Shown in pieces: positions 1-9,202 of a stretch of DNA of 64,000 bases (positions are counted from its first letter, which is position 1; every line of letters begins with the position of its first letter). Made by a program: the position numbers and the translations under genes. Below the pieces are notes generated by a model. That model ran no database searches, was not told the origin of the DNA, and was given only the letters and a program-made list of their open reading frames with translations. The stretch covers positions 742,827 to 806,826 of the forward strand of contig NZ_CM001555.1 of the NCBI RefSeq assembly GCF_000275865.1, read 5' to 3'. This DNA comes from Methanofollis liminatans DSM 4140. GTDB taxonomy: Archaea > Halobacteriota > Methanomicrobia > Methanomicrobiales > Methanofollaceae.

Positions 1-7
1 CTGAGGC

Positions 8-1075
8 ATGTATACTCAAATTGCGCGAACTTGGGAGAGTCGCATGAGTGAGCAGGAACTTGAATATTGTATTCATGATCTTCTCTCCTTCCGTGTACAG
101 AAGAAATCACAGCCCTGGATTCACTCCTCGATTCGCGAAGAATACCAAAATTTTCTCTCAAATGCGAGTTCAGATCCCGCCCTCACTGTAACTATCGGTG
201 ATTTTCATCCTGACTGCACTGGTTGTACTATCCTTGACAATATTTTCCATATCAAAAAGGACTACATCTATTGTGAGGACTCATATAAACGAGCACAATG
301 GAAATTTGAGTTGACTGGTCTTGAAAGGGGGCATACGCAGTTAAAAATTTCTGGGAACTACTTTGCTAAATACATAATTCCCGGATTCCTCATCGATCCC
401 ATAATAACATATAAACTAAATGAGTTGGGCTGTTCATTGGTTCATGGTTCTGCTGTGTGTAACAACCATGGGACTCATCTTTTCACCGCTCAAGGCGGTG
501 GGGGCAAAACGTCTACAGCGCTCTATGCCACTGAGCGTGGTTGTCAGTTTATGGGTGATAACTTTATTATTGTGCGTAAGGGACACGCTATGCCGTACTT
601 ATCGCCTCTGAATATCTTCTCATTTAACATGCTTCCCTATCTGGAGCGAAATATACCTTGGCAAATAAGGTTAGGTTATCACATGAGGAATATGCTCTTC
701 CCATTAACTGGTCTACAAATGGTGACTAAGATCAATCCAACTGATATCGATATTTATTCTCCTTCTATACCGTCTCCTTTGCGTACAATTTGTATGCTTG
801 TACCGCATGAGAGGTTTAGTTCTTCAAAAATCGATATTAATGAGTTGGTTCGACGAATGGCTTTTAATCTAAGAGTTGATTTTTCTTTTTTCACCAAATA
901 TATCATGCAATATTCATTTATCTATCCCCAAAGTTCTCTTGCAAAGTATTGGGATACATACGAAGAAAACCTAATGTGCAACCTGCAGAATATCTCTGAC
1001 AGTAGTTACAGGATTGAAGTTCCTCAAAAATATGATCTGAACGTATTCGAAAAGATTTGGGAACTGATCGAATGA
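8..1075 (+). CDS. HPr-kinase-like P-loop protein, glycan-operon paralogue 1
   Basis: 355 aa. A Walker A-like motif AQGGGGKTS lies at residues 161-169, followed by FMGDN at 181-185. This spacing of P-loop and acidic strand resembles the C-terminal domain of HPr kinase/phosphorylase. The N-terminal third carries a Gly-x-Phe-x-Pro-x-Cys-x-x-Cys motif (residues 64-73) that is shared with the next gene, so the two are tandem paralogues. It is first in a run of five co-directional genes (8-6254) that includes glycosyltransferases, so a role in glycan assembly or its control is inferred; the substrate is unknown. The DNA is AT-rich compared with the centre of the window. The start lies 8 bases from the window edge, so an upstream start cannot be excluded. 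Confidence 0.6.
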   Translation: MYTQIARTWESRMSEQELEYCIHDLLSFRVQKKSQPWIHSSIREEYQNFLSNASSDPALTVTIGDFHPDCTGCTILDNIFHIKKDYIYCEDSYKRAQWKFELTGLERGHTQLKISGNYFAKYIIPGFLIDPIITYKLNELGCSLVHGSAVCNNHGTHLFTAQGGGGKTSTALYATERGCQFMGDNFIIVRKGHAMPYLSPLNIFSFNMLPYLERNIPWQIRLGYHMRNMLFPLTGLQMVTKINPTDIDIYSPSIPSPLRTICMLVPHERFSSSKIDINELVRRMAFNLRVDFSFFTKYIMQYSFIYPQSSLAKYWDTYEENLMCNLQNISDSSYRIEVPQKYDLNVFEKIWELIE

Positions 1076-1136
1076 AAATTCCATTCTCTTGTTGTTTTGG
1101 TTCAAAGATAGTTTATGAAAATGGAGATGTTAGAAG

Positions 1137-2219
1137 ATGAAACAGATACTATCTTACAACATTCACAACATCCTTAAATTCCAGATTATTCGGGATGCTA
1201 CATGTGGTTGGAGAGACCGTATCAACTTGAAATTTTCTTATTTTGAGGTTGATAAAGTCGAAGATCCAGATATTACTCTCAATATTGGAAAGTTTACGCC
1301 TTCATGTACATCCTGCTACTCGGTCGATCATAAGTATTATATAAAGCAAAATTACCTCTACAGCAAAGAGTCAGAGGGTGTAGCAGAGTGGGAGCTTCAG
1401 ATCAACGGGCTCGAAGATGGTCCTGCTATTCTCCACTATGATGGAAAAATCAGAGGAATATCTTCGCTACTGAACCGGGATTTCCTAGCTCAAAACTTTC
1501 TCTTAAAGATCATCGAATATAAACTATATCAGAAGGGATACTATTTAGCTCACGCTGGTGGTGTCAGTAAAAACGGTAAGGGGTATATCCTCGCTGGTAG
1601 AGGAGGCTCTTTTAAGACGACCCTTTGCATGGATCTGATCCGCAAGAAGGGCTGTAACCTGCTTGGGGATGATCGGGTCCTCATTGGGAATGGTTCAGCA
1701 TACAGTTTTCCGATGAGTTTACCAGTTTTCTCCTATATGCTCCAAAATCTTGATCATGAAAATGCTTGGGCGTTCTCGCATAAGTTGGATTTACTCAGGC
1801 AATTGAGAAATAACAGTCTATCCGTTGACACTAATGTCTGTGAGCACAAACCTGTAAATATCTCAGGACTTTCCTTTATTAGTCGGGTGAATATATCCGA
1901 ACCTAGAATGCAACAGGTGTCAGGGGAAGACACTTTTCAAAAGCTTATCATGAATAATAGACTAGAGGACTATATCGACATTTCATTTCTTCGGATTACA
2001 TCTGGCCCCTTTTTGAGGTACATGCTGGCATATTCGTATATTTTTCCGGATAGTAAACTTGCACGATTCCTTGATCGTAGTGGCGTAAATCACCCCGAAA
2101 TAGTCCAGTGTTTAGGGGATCTCGCAGTTTCAAATATGATGATTCCTAAAATCTACAATGAACAGGTTGTCGAACAATTATGTGACATAATTGGCCTGCA
2201 TGGCATAGGCATAGAGTAA
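1137..2219 (+). CDS. HPr-kinase-like P-loop protein, glycan-operon paralogue 2
   Basis: 360 aa. It has the same architecture as the preceding gene: a Cys-x-x-Cys motif at residues 57-60, a Trp at 85, then a P-loop AGRGGSFKT at 153-161 and LLGDDR at 175-180. The Gly normally preceding the P-loop Lys is replaced by Phe, while the Asp-Asp pair is intact. Paralogue 1 has the reverse pattern, with a more canonical P-loop but Asp-Asn. The two may therefore have split roles or act as a heteromer (inference). It starts 61 bp after the previous stop and ends 2 bp before the next gene. Family assignment to HPr-kinase-like folds rests on motif spacing only. Confidence 0.6.
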   Translation: MKQILSYNIHNILKFQIIRDATCGWRDRINLKFSYFEVDKVEDPDITLNIGKFTPSCTSCYSVDHKYYIKQNYLYSKESEGVAEWELQINGLEDGPAILHYDGKIRGISSLLNRDFLAQNFLLKIIEYKLYQKGYYLAHAGGVSKNGKGYILAGRGGSFKTTLCMDLIRKKGCNLLGDDRVLIGNGSAYSFPMSLPVFSYMLQNLDHENAWAFSHKLDLLRQLRNNSLSVDTNVCEHKPVNISGLSFISRVNISEPRMQQVSGEDTFQKLIMNNRLEDYIDISFLRITSGPFLRYMLAYSYIFPDSKLARFLDRSGVNHPEIVQCLGDLAVSNMMIPKIYNEQVVEQLCDIIGLHGIGIE

Positions 2220-2221
2220 GT

Positions 2222-3301
2222 ATGAAGAGCGTTGCAATTCTTGGGGGTGGCCTTGCGCCATATTTTAATGAAGCAATGGCAAACCAGATCAATCTGCTCT
2301 CTAAACATCTGAACCTACGGGTGATAACCTGTAATGATATCGGGTCACGGCCATTCATGAAGTACGACCAATATACTATATTTAATTCTAAATATCTTAT
2401 CCAGAGGACTCCTTTTCTCTCCTTAATTAATGGAGGTGTACTTTTTCTGGCTACAAAATATTATGAACAAATTTTTGACTGGATCATACTACCGGGGGGG
2501 ATCGAAAGTGAATTTCTGGAGTATTTAGATTCATGTAAGTGCATTCCCATGGTCCCTTCAATCTGCCAATTAGATGACAATGCTCTGGTAAAGATAAGGA
2601 ATAAAATCCCTCAATTTCCGCTTATTATTGCACAGAGTAGGAAAACCAGGAATCAACTTGTCGAATTTGGTGCGGATCCTAAGCGCATTTTCTTGATGTA
2701 TCCTCTGGTCGATTTAACCAAGTTCCGTTACAGCGATCCACCAAATCTAGATGAGTTTAGGATTGTCTTTGCTAGTTCTCCAAATATGGAGGTTCCAGGA
2801 GAAGACAACTTCGCTGATAAAGGTGTTCCTCTATTACTTGAGGCATTTAATGACTTCCTTAAGTATGAACCAAAATCGAAACTCTACTTGGTCTGGAGAG
2901 GTTACTATACCAGCGAACTCGATAAAAAACTGGATGAATTGGAATTAGGGAACTCGGTTGAAATACTACACGGTTTTGTTGATATGCCTGCAATTTATTC
3001 CCGTTCTCATGTTATAGTGATTCCATATCTGAATCTCAAGCGGAGCCCTGATATTCCTTTGTCTGCCCTCGAATCATTAGCCTGTGGCAGACCTGTTGTG
3101 GCAACCGATGTGGGGGAGATCGCCGATATTTTAACCTCACAGGGAGTAGGCGTAGCTTCCAAGACTAGGGTTGAGGATCTCTCACAGGCATTAAAAGAAT
3201 GTCGACAGAATTACAACAAATTACAGGGAAACTGTAAAAATCTGAACATCCCTACCGAGTTATCTTTACAAAGGTTTATGCAACAAAATATCAATGAATA
3301 A
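2222..3301 (+). CDS. GT4-type glycosyltransferase
   Basis: 359 aa, GT-B fold. The C-terminal half has the GT4 nucleotide-sugar binding signature: PLSALESLACGRPVVATDVG (about 278-297), with the catalytic-type Glu in the S-x-x-E-S-x-A-x-G pattern. A phosphate-contacting segment (DKGVPLLLEAF) precedes it. The donor and acceptor cannot be read from sequence. It starts 2 bp after the previous stop and ends 11 bp before the next GT gene, so it is almost certainly cotranscribed with its neighbours. Probably cytoplasmic or peripheral at the membrane, transferring a sugar onto a lipid-linked glycan. Confidence 0.8.
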   Translation: MKSVAILGGGLAPYFNEAMANQINLLSKHLNLRVITCNDIGSRPFMKYDQYTIFNSKYLIQRTPFLSLINGGVLFLATKYYEQIFDWIILPGGIESEFLEYLDSCKCIPMVPSICQLDDNALVKIRNKIPQFPLIIAQSRKTRNQLVEFGADPKRIFLMYPLVDLTKFRYSDPPNLDEFRIVFASSPNMEVPGEDNFADKGVPLLLEAFNDFLKYEPKSKLYLVWRGYYTSELDKKLDELELGNSVEILHGFVDMPAIYSRSHVIVIPYLNLKRSPDIPLSALESLACGRPVVATDVGEIADILTSQGVGVASKTRVEDLSQALKECRQNYNKLQGNCKNLNIPTELSLQRFMQQNINE

Positions 3302-3312
3302 AGAGGATTGCT

Positions 3313-4422
3313 GTGGACACGAAGATTACTACCATTCAGTTGATATCTGGTAGATGGGACAGAGATAACTTATCAATCGCGAGGACTGCTACAAAACTGT
3401 TGAACTCTCTCCTCCCTCTTACGCAGCATGTAGTCTCTATTACAACAAACCATCGCATTCCAACGAATTCAAATCAGGTCGAACAGACTATAATTCCTTA
3501 TAGTAGTGGCAAGAGATCTCTTATTCGCCTAACTTCGATCCTCCACCACGAGATTGCTGTGACAAAGAAAGTGATAAGTTGTAGTGATGCCCGAGTAGTC
3601 TTGTTTTGCTTTGGGGCTGATCTTTTTGTTCTCCCAATTTTAACTGCGAAAATACTTAATAAGAAAGTGTTCATCAGGGCTGATGGTCGTCCTTCCCATT
3701 ATTTACGTGCGATGCGATATTCTAAGATCAAGATTGCCTTTTTTACTCTCATTGAGAGACTAATCTATCCTCTTGTCGATCGAATTGTGCTTGAACATCC
3801 ATATATGCTCTATTATTTTAATTATAAACAATACCAAAAAAAGGTCGTTGCAATTCCACTGTATATAGATTCCACGTTATTCAAAAGATCAAAAGATCTC
3901 AAGAGCAGACATTTCGACTTCGCTTTTATAGGTCGCTTCTCCCCTGAGAAAGGGATTATCGAATTTATATCTGCTCTGCAGGGCTTACCCTCAGGAATAA
4001 ATATTCTCGTGATTGGGGATGGTCCACTAAAAAATGACATACCTTGGCCAAATCAATGTGCTCTGACTTATTTTCCATGGGTTGATCACGAGGCGATGCC
4101 CAACTTTTTAAATGATATAAAGATTTTAGTGATGCCCTCCTACAAAGAAGGGTTATCAAATCTTCTCCTAGAGTCCATGGCCTGTGGCACGCCGGTGCTC
4201 GCGACACCTGTCGGGGCGGCAATGGATATCGTAATAGATGAAAAAACTGGATTTATAATGGAGAATAACTCTCCGGAGTGCATCGCTAAGAACATGATCC
4301 GGGCGCTGAACTCTCCAGACCTGGAGCAAATTGCTGAGAGTGGGAGGCGATTTGTGGAGGGTAATTTTATGCTTGAAGGATCTGTAGAGAAATGGAGGCG
4401 GGTCTTACGGGATGTTGTATGA
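3313..4422 (+). CDS. GT4-type glycosyltransferase
   Basis: 369 aa, GTG start with an AGAGGA ribosome-binding-like sequence 7-12 nt upstream. The Rossmann-like C-terminal domain shows FIGRFSPEKGI (about 202-212), VIGDGP (about 233-238) and the GT4 block MPSYKEGLSNLLLESMACG (about 275-293), whose Glu residues contact the donor. Its stop overlaps the start of the following membrane gene in an ATGA arrangement, which implies translational coupling. Sugar specificity is unknown. It belongs to the AT-rich glycan operon. Confidence 0.82.
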   Translation: MDTKITTIQLISGRWDRDNLSIARTATKLLNSLLPLTQHVVSITTNHRIPTNSNQVEQTIIPYSSGKRSLIRLTSILHHEIAVTKKVISCSDARVVLFCFGADLFVLPILTAKILNKKVFIRADGRPSHYLRAMRYSKIKIAFFTLIERLIYPLVDRIVLEHPYMLYYFNYKQYQKKVVAIPLYIDSTLFKRSKDLKSRHFDFAFIGRFSPEKGIIEFISALQGLPSGINILVIGDGPLKNDIPWPNQCALTYFPWVDHEAMPNFLNDIKILVMPSYKEGLSNLLLESMACGTPVLATPVGAAMDIVIDEKTGFIMENNSPECIAKNMIRALNSPDLEQIAESGRRFVEGNFMLEGSVEKWRRVLRDVV

Positions 4423-6254
4423 ATCGTACATATGGCGGTTTTCATACCCATCCTCTGTACCTGGTCATATTGATTGTTGCATACTTCCTCCTTGCAGTAG
4501 CACTGCTTGTAACATCGAACTCCTCTGCAACGGGATATGAGGCTTCGATCTATCGTTCGACTCCCACAATTTTCTGGATAGCAGTGGCCTTTTCCACTGT
4601 CTGTGGGATAGTTTCTTTTATAGTCCATGTTTACAGTGGTGATAACAGAACTAGAAAGTTGTTACCCGCTTTTCTGTTAATCTTTCTGAGTTATGCGGTT
4701 TGCCTTTCGCTCTTTATTATTAGGGGTTACTATATGTGGTGCATGGGGGGTGACCCGGCTACCCATATTGGCTGGATAAAAGAAACCATCTGTACAGGAT
4801 ATGTTCCAGATTCGGTTATATATCCCATCACTCATATTTATTTCTCAGAGATTGTCCAGATTACTGGCCTTGACTTGGTTCTGTTGCATAAGGTGGTTCC
4901 CCTTATCTTTGCTTTATTGATGGTTCCATTCATGTACCTTTTTGCATGTATGGTTCTACCCCAAAAAGCGGAGATTCTCTTGGCAACACTGATCAGTTGT
5001 ACAATGATCTATGGGTGGTATACCGATTTAACTCCAAATGGATTAGCAAATCTTTTTCTTCCCCTCGTTCTCTATCTTCTATTTAAATCTTTAAATTCCT
5101 ACACGATCTCGTGGGGTTTTCTTCTGTGCATAGCACTCCTCTTTTATCCTGTTTTTCATCCAATTCCAACTATATTTTTAGGTTTAGTTCTCTTAATTCT
5201 GTTAATTCTCTATATAACTTTTCAATTTTTTAAGAAAAAACATTCCACTATTTTAACAGGTTACATGGGAGAAATAAAATCATATCTCCTCCCTTTGCTG
5301 GTTTTGGGAATTTGGTTCATCTTCTGGATCTCGTCATTTCGTGCATGGGATGTGACCATACAGAATATACTTGGCGATGGGGCTAGTCCTACTAGTTTGT
5401 CTAAATTGACAGCACAGATTGAATTAGCACAAGGATATGGCTACAATATACTTGAGCAGATCGTGAGACAAATGGGGGGGCAAATTGTTCTCGTATTTCT
5501 GGCTCTGGTTAGCCTACCCCTGCTCTGGCAACAAATCCAGAAAAATAACAGATATAGATATGTCTTTTCCCTTTATGGACCTATTTTTGTATTAGGGACA
5601 CTCATAGCAATATTATATGTGTTCTATCTGCCCTTTGGCCCACTAAGGCTGATGTTTTATGTGTTAGTTTTGAGTACAGTCCCTGCAAGTTTTCTTTTGT
5701 GCTGGGCCTTGAAAAAATCTTGGGTCTGTAAAGGTGCACTAACTGCCGGGTCTATTTTGTTTTTAACAGGGATTGTATTAGTGGGTTTGTTTCTGGGGGG
5801 TATAACCAGTCTTTATCCATCTCCTTACGTTGCAACTGCAAATTATCATACGACCCAGGCTGAGGTGGAGGGGATGGATCATCTATTTGTACACATGTCA
5901 ATTGATGTTCCTATTTTAAGAATCTCCATTCCCTTGAGTCGTTATGGGGAACTCTTACTAACTTCTGAAGAGATTAAGATAAAAAAAATACCTCCATTAT
6001 ATTTAGATAGCCCGAATGCTCCATATCACTTTGGTTATGATAATGTTTCGACAATAAGCATACTTTATTCTACAGAATACTATCTTATAATCTCTGAAAA
6101 GGATAGAAATATGTATGTTGATACCTTTCCAGATATGGCGCCATACCGATGGTGGCCTCAGGATTTTGAGCGACTGAACCATGATCCTGGTTTGAATCTA
6201 CTCTATGTGAATGGTGGATTTGGCTTATGGATGTTAAGAGACGAGAGCACATGA
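4419..6254 (+). CDS. polytopic membrane protein, probable GT-C-type glycosyltransferase
   Basis: 611 aa from the ATG that overlaps the previous stop (ATGA); an alternative start at 4392 adds nine residues. About a dozen hydrophobic segments fill residues 10-480, followed by a hydrophilic C-terminal domain of about 130 aa rich in Tyr and Ser. An acidic motif GGDPATHIGW (about 110-119) sits just after the third membrane segment, where GT-C enzymes carry their catalytic acidic residues. This suggests a dolichyl-phosphate-sugar dependent transferase or a glycan polymerase, but the assignment is tentative. It is the last intact gene of the operon. Confidence 0.6.
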   Translation: MNRTYGGFHTHPLYLVILIVAYFLLAVALLVTSNSSATGYEASIYRSTPTIFWIAVAFSTVCGIVSFIVHVYSGDNRTRKLLPAFLLIFLSYAVCLSLFIIRGYYMWCMGGDPATHIGWIKETICTGYVPDSVIYPITHIYFSEIVQITGLDLVLLHKVVPLIFALLMVPFMYLFACMVLPQKAEILLATLISCTMIYGWYTDLTPNGLANLFLPLVLYLLFKSLNSYTISWGFLLCIALLFYPVFHPIPTIFLGLVLLILLILYITFQFFKKKHSTILTGYMGEIKSYLLPLLVLGIWFIFWISSFRAWDVTIQNILGDGASPTSLSKLTAQIELAQGYGYNILEQIVRQMGGQIVLVFLALVSLPLLWQQIQKNNRYRYVFSLYGPIFVLGTLIAILYVFYLPFGPLRLMFYVLVLSTVPASFLLCWALKKSWVCKGALTAGSILFLTGIVLVGLFLGGITSLYPSPYVATANYHTTQAEVEGMDHLFVHMSIDVPILRISIPLSRYGELLLTSEEIKIKKIPPLYLDSPNAPYHFGYDNVSTISILYSTEYYLIISEKDRNMYVDTFPDMAPYRWWPQDFERLNHDPGLNLLYVNGGFGLWMLRDEST

Positions 6255-6590
6255 TGGTGCGATATTGTTACCGACGGTGTCACCGGCAGAAAATATCTAT
6301 CTATGGAGATAGAATGGTCCTAGGAGAAGATTGGGATCAACAAAATTATAGAAATGGTGAGATATTACCTTAGAACAAAATCAATAAATAAATTTGATGA
6401 TAATACTTTAAATCAAGTGCTTGCACATTAGACAGGTATTGGGTCGGTGAGAACAGTGATATACTCAGTGGAAAACATCCTGCTGGAGATTATGCTGCCT
6501 CTCTATATTAATAACGCGACAATATCCTAGAGTCTTGAGGGATGTTTTTACAGAGTCAATCATTATTTTAAGTTATAGGAGATTGTAATA
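6255..6590 (+). other. AT-rich spacer with coding-like remnants
   Basis: No intact gene. Short stretches in different frames look protein-like: a frame of about 40 codons beginning in ATGA overlap with the membrane gene, and a second stretch around 6430-6510 that is interrupted by stops. This may be a decayed gene of the glycan operon, but I could not name it. The last 40 bp contain TTAAGTTATAGGAGATTG, which supplies an AGGAG site for the next gene. Confidence 0.35.
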
Positions 6591-7910
6591 ATGGTCAAAA
6601 GACTTTTACTTGCAGAAAATGTTCCCTGTTTAAATAAAGGAGAAGAAACGATATTGCAAGGAATGCTTGAAAGTTTCAATTCTCTTGGGGATTTTCAGTT
6701 ATCAATGTTATCAACGAATCCCCAATTGGATAAAAGTCGATATGGATCTAAGATTAAAATTCTTGATATAAGACAATATCTTCTATTTTTTGGTGACCGT
6801 GGATTCAAGTCGAGACTTTCAAAAATTATTTCTTCAATGATATTTTTACTGAATCATATTGGATTTCTCTGTCTGTTCAAGTTAATGGGGTCAAAGGTTT
6901 TTAGTCTTTATCGCTCCCCCATTTGGAAGGAGTATATAATTTCGGATGTAATTATTATAGGGCACAATGGAGCTTTCGGCATTGGTGGCGGGCCGAGCAT
7001 CCCTGTCATTGGATATCCTATATTTATGTCATTCTTTGCGAAAAAGATGAATAAAGTATCGATTCTGTATGCTGGAAGTATAAAAGATCCGAAAACACTG
7101 GGCATTCTTACGAGAATGGCCTATAGGTTTGCACTTGAACATCTAGATCTAATTACTTTACGGGAGAATATTTCCTATGAACGCTGTATCGACCTTGGGG
7201 TTAAGAATGAAAGCATTTACGTGACATCTGATCTCGCCTTCCTTATGAAACCTGAAACTGATGACCGGGTATATGAAATAATGGCAAAAGAGGGGCTCCA
7301 AGAGAGTAATATGCCATTAATTGGGATGACAGTCACGAGGGAGAAAGCAAACATCGCATACCCCTATTTGGATCCAGATCAGAGTTATAATGAACATATA
7401 AGGGTACTTGTGAATATAATTGACGAGATCATCTCAAATACAAATGCATTATTTGTATTTTTGCCCCATTGTATTGGCCCAGATCCTTTTAGAGATGATC
7501 GACTGGCTGCAAAAGATATTTACTCCCGTAGCAGTATGAAAGATCATATCATTTTAATCGAAACAGAATATAATGCTGCTGAATTAAAAGGTTTGATCGG
7601 AAAATTTGATCTGTTCATCGGGGAACGAATCCATTCGGTTATTAATGCAATGTCAATGGGTGTTCCGGTCATCGCCCTTTCAAACGGAGCGGATGAAAGA
7701 TTAGAGATAATTAGGATGTTTGGTCAAAAAAATGCAATTTATCCTATAGAAGATCTCCAATCGCAACCATTTGTAAATAAAATATGTGATATCCTTGTGG
7801 ATTCGATGGATCTCCGGGAAATTATGGTAGCGCAATTAACTGAGACCATTCACAAATCAATGTTAAATGGTTCACTATTAAATCACCTGGTTACATCGCA
7901 AAGTGAATAG
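6591..7910 (+). CDS. polysaccharide pyruvyl transferase family protein
   Basis: 439 aa. The N-terminus (VPCLNKGEETILQGMLES) resembles the NxGDxxI opening of the WcaK/AmsJ pyruvyl transferase family. The C-terminal signature GERIHSVINAMSMGVPVIAL (about 343-362) matches the family R-x-H-S-x-I-x-A-x-x-x-G-x-P block. Family members move a pyruvate ketal from phosphoenolpyruvate onto a sugar of an exopolysaccharide. An AGGAG site lies about 8 nt before the ATG. The 3' end overlaps the converging FrhB-like gene by 28 bp. FrhB-like and WcaK-like genes often sit together in archaeal and bacterial glycan loci. Confidence 0.8.
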   Translation: MVKRLLLAENVPCLNKGEETILQGMLESFNSLGDFQLSMLSTNPQLDKSRYGSKIKILDIRQYLLFFGDRGFKSRLSKIISSMIFLLNHIGFLCLFKLMGSKVFSLYRSPIWKEYIISDVIIIGHNGAFGIGGGPSIPVIGYPIFMSFFAKKMNKVSILYAGSIKDPKTLGILTRMAYRFALEHLDLITLRENISYERCIDLGVKNESIYVTSDLAFLMKPETDDRVYEIMAKEGLQESNMPLIGMTVTREKANIAYPYLDPDQSYNEHIRVLVNIIDEIISNTNALFVFLPHCIGPDPFRDDRLAAKDIYSRSSMKDHIILIETEYNAAELKGLIGKFDLFIGERIHSVINAMSMGVPVIALSNGADERLEIIRMFGQKNAIYPIEDLQSQPFVNKICDILVDSMDLREIMVAQLTETIHKSMLNGSLLNHLVTSQSE

Positions 7911-9202
7911 GCAGATATCTTAATTTTTCGGATAAATTTGCCGACATATTTTATTATGGATAAGAATATATTTAAGAGTTGGATGGTTTGACGATTCGCT
8001 GCTAAAACTGTGCGTGGACAGAGAATAAAAAGATCGAGTACCCAATCAATCTTTGATGGTTTGGGCAGATCGTTACATATAAGATATTTTGGGGTGCTTT
8101 TCCCTAAAAGCTTTGACAGATTAACACGAATCACATGGCGACGCTTTCTTTCAATTCCTCCTTGCGATCGAACGACATCAACAGTACTTATTTCCTTAAT
8201 TCTGATGAGACTTTTTTTAGTCATATCATCAATAATATCCTTGCCAATTATACTCCTAGGCAATACAATGGAAGAACCAAGATTGTCATCCTCTGTAATC
8301 TCTTTTAGCCATGCATCTCCACATGATATGTCCGCTAACTCCGCTGTATGATCGATGCATAAAATACACCTCCATGGGGTGAAGGAACTAAAATAGGGGC
8401 TGTAATAATCAGATAAGGGTATAATAATAGCAGCATCATTAACTGATGTTGAAATTGACATGGATCCGGGCCATCCTCTACCCCGGTATTCTATTTTGGT
8501 AACTGTTAATGGATTAATATTCATCTTATGGAGTAATAACTCTGTGGCGAGGAAAGTCTTTGTACCTGCGCAAAATAAACCGAGATGTAACACTATTCTA
8601 TGCTGCAGTTTTTTATTCATTGCCTCCGCTTTTCTAATTCCTTGGATGTGACACGGCAGCCCAACAACTGCATACTTTCCTTCGTTCTCCAAAATGTACT
8701 TTATTGCAACATTGGTGGGAACTGGACAATATTTTGATCCTGCAGCTTCAAGAATTTCTTCACGCGTTTTTGCTATGAATGGCTCTGGCTCTAGGGGTTT
8801 ATTACAATTCATCCTTGTTACTAGCGCCCCATCGATTAGTCCCTCTTCGAGTGCATAAATGAGTATTTCTGTAATTATGCCCCCTGAAGATGAATTGTAT
8901 CTTCGCTCTTGATTTATGGCATATGCAACACAGCAATCTCTTACGTTACCTAGAAGAGGGTGACTTGGTATTGCACCAAAGGAGAACTCGTTCAGATATG
9001 CGTAATTAACACTATGGCCAGGACAGCAGTTATAGCATATCCCACAGTTATTACACTTTATATGCTCTACCGTTGGGAGGTAGATTCCTCGTTGGTCATT
9101 TTTTTCTAGCGAGATTGCATTCCTCGGACAAAGACTTACACACGTACCGCAACCGGTGCAGAGGTCGTGTTTGACGACGGCGGTAATAACAGATGGTTTC
9201 AT
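7883..9202 (-). CDS. FrhB/FdhB-like F420 hydrogenase/dehydrogenase beta-subunit family protein with 2x[4Fe-4S]
   Basis: 439 aa. The N-terminus has two ferredoxin-type clusters: CTGCGTCVSLCP (about 15-26) and CNNCGICYNCCP (about 50-61). The rest matches FrhB-type flavin/F420 binding halves, including SSSGGIITEI (about 104-113) and GLPCHIQGIRKA. Glycan-locus members of this family are thought to be reductases acting on pyruvylated or other modified sugars; that link is inference here. Its ATG overlaps the stop of the upstream flippase by 4 bp, so the two are coupled. The gene is AT-rich while the flippase is GC-rich, which marks a junction. Confidence 0.8.
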   Translation of the reverse strand: MKPSVITAVVKHDLCTGCGTCVSLCPRNAISLEKNDQRGIYLPTVEHIKCNNCGICYNCCPGHSVNYAYLNEFSFGAIPSHPLLGNVRDCCVAYAINQERRYNSSSGGIITEILIYALEEGLIDGALVTRMNCNKPLEPEPFIAKTREEILEAAGSKYCPVPTNVAIKYILENEGKYAVVGLPCHIQGIRKAEAMNKKLQHRIVLHLGLFCAGTKTFLATELLLHKMNINPLTVTKIEYRGRGWPGSMSISTSVNDAAIIIPLSDYYSPYFSSFTPWRCILCIDHTAELADISCGDAWLKEITEDDNLGSSIVLPRSIIGKDIIDDMTKKSLIRIKEISTVDVVRSQGGIERKRRHVIRVNLSKLLGKSTPKYLICNDLPKPSKIDWVLDLFILCPRTVLAANRQTIQLLNIFLSIIKYVGKFIRKIKISAYSLCDVTR

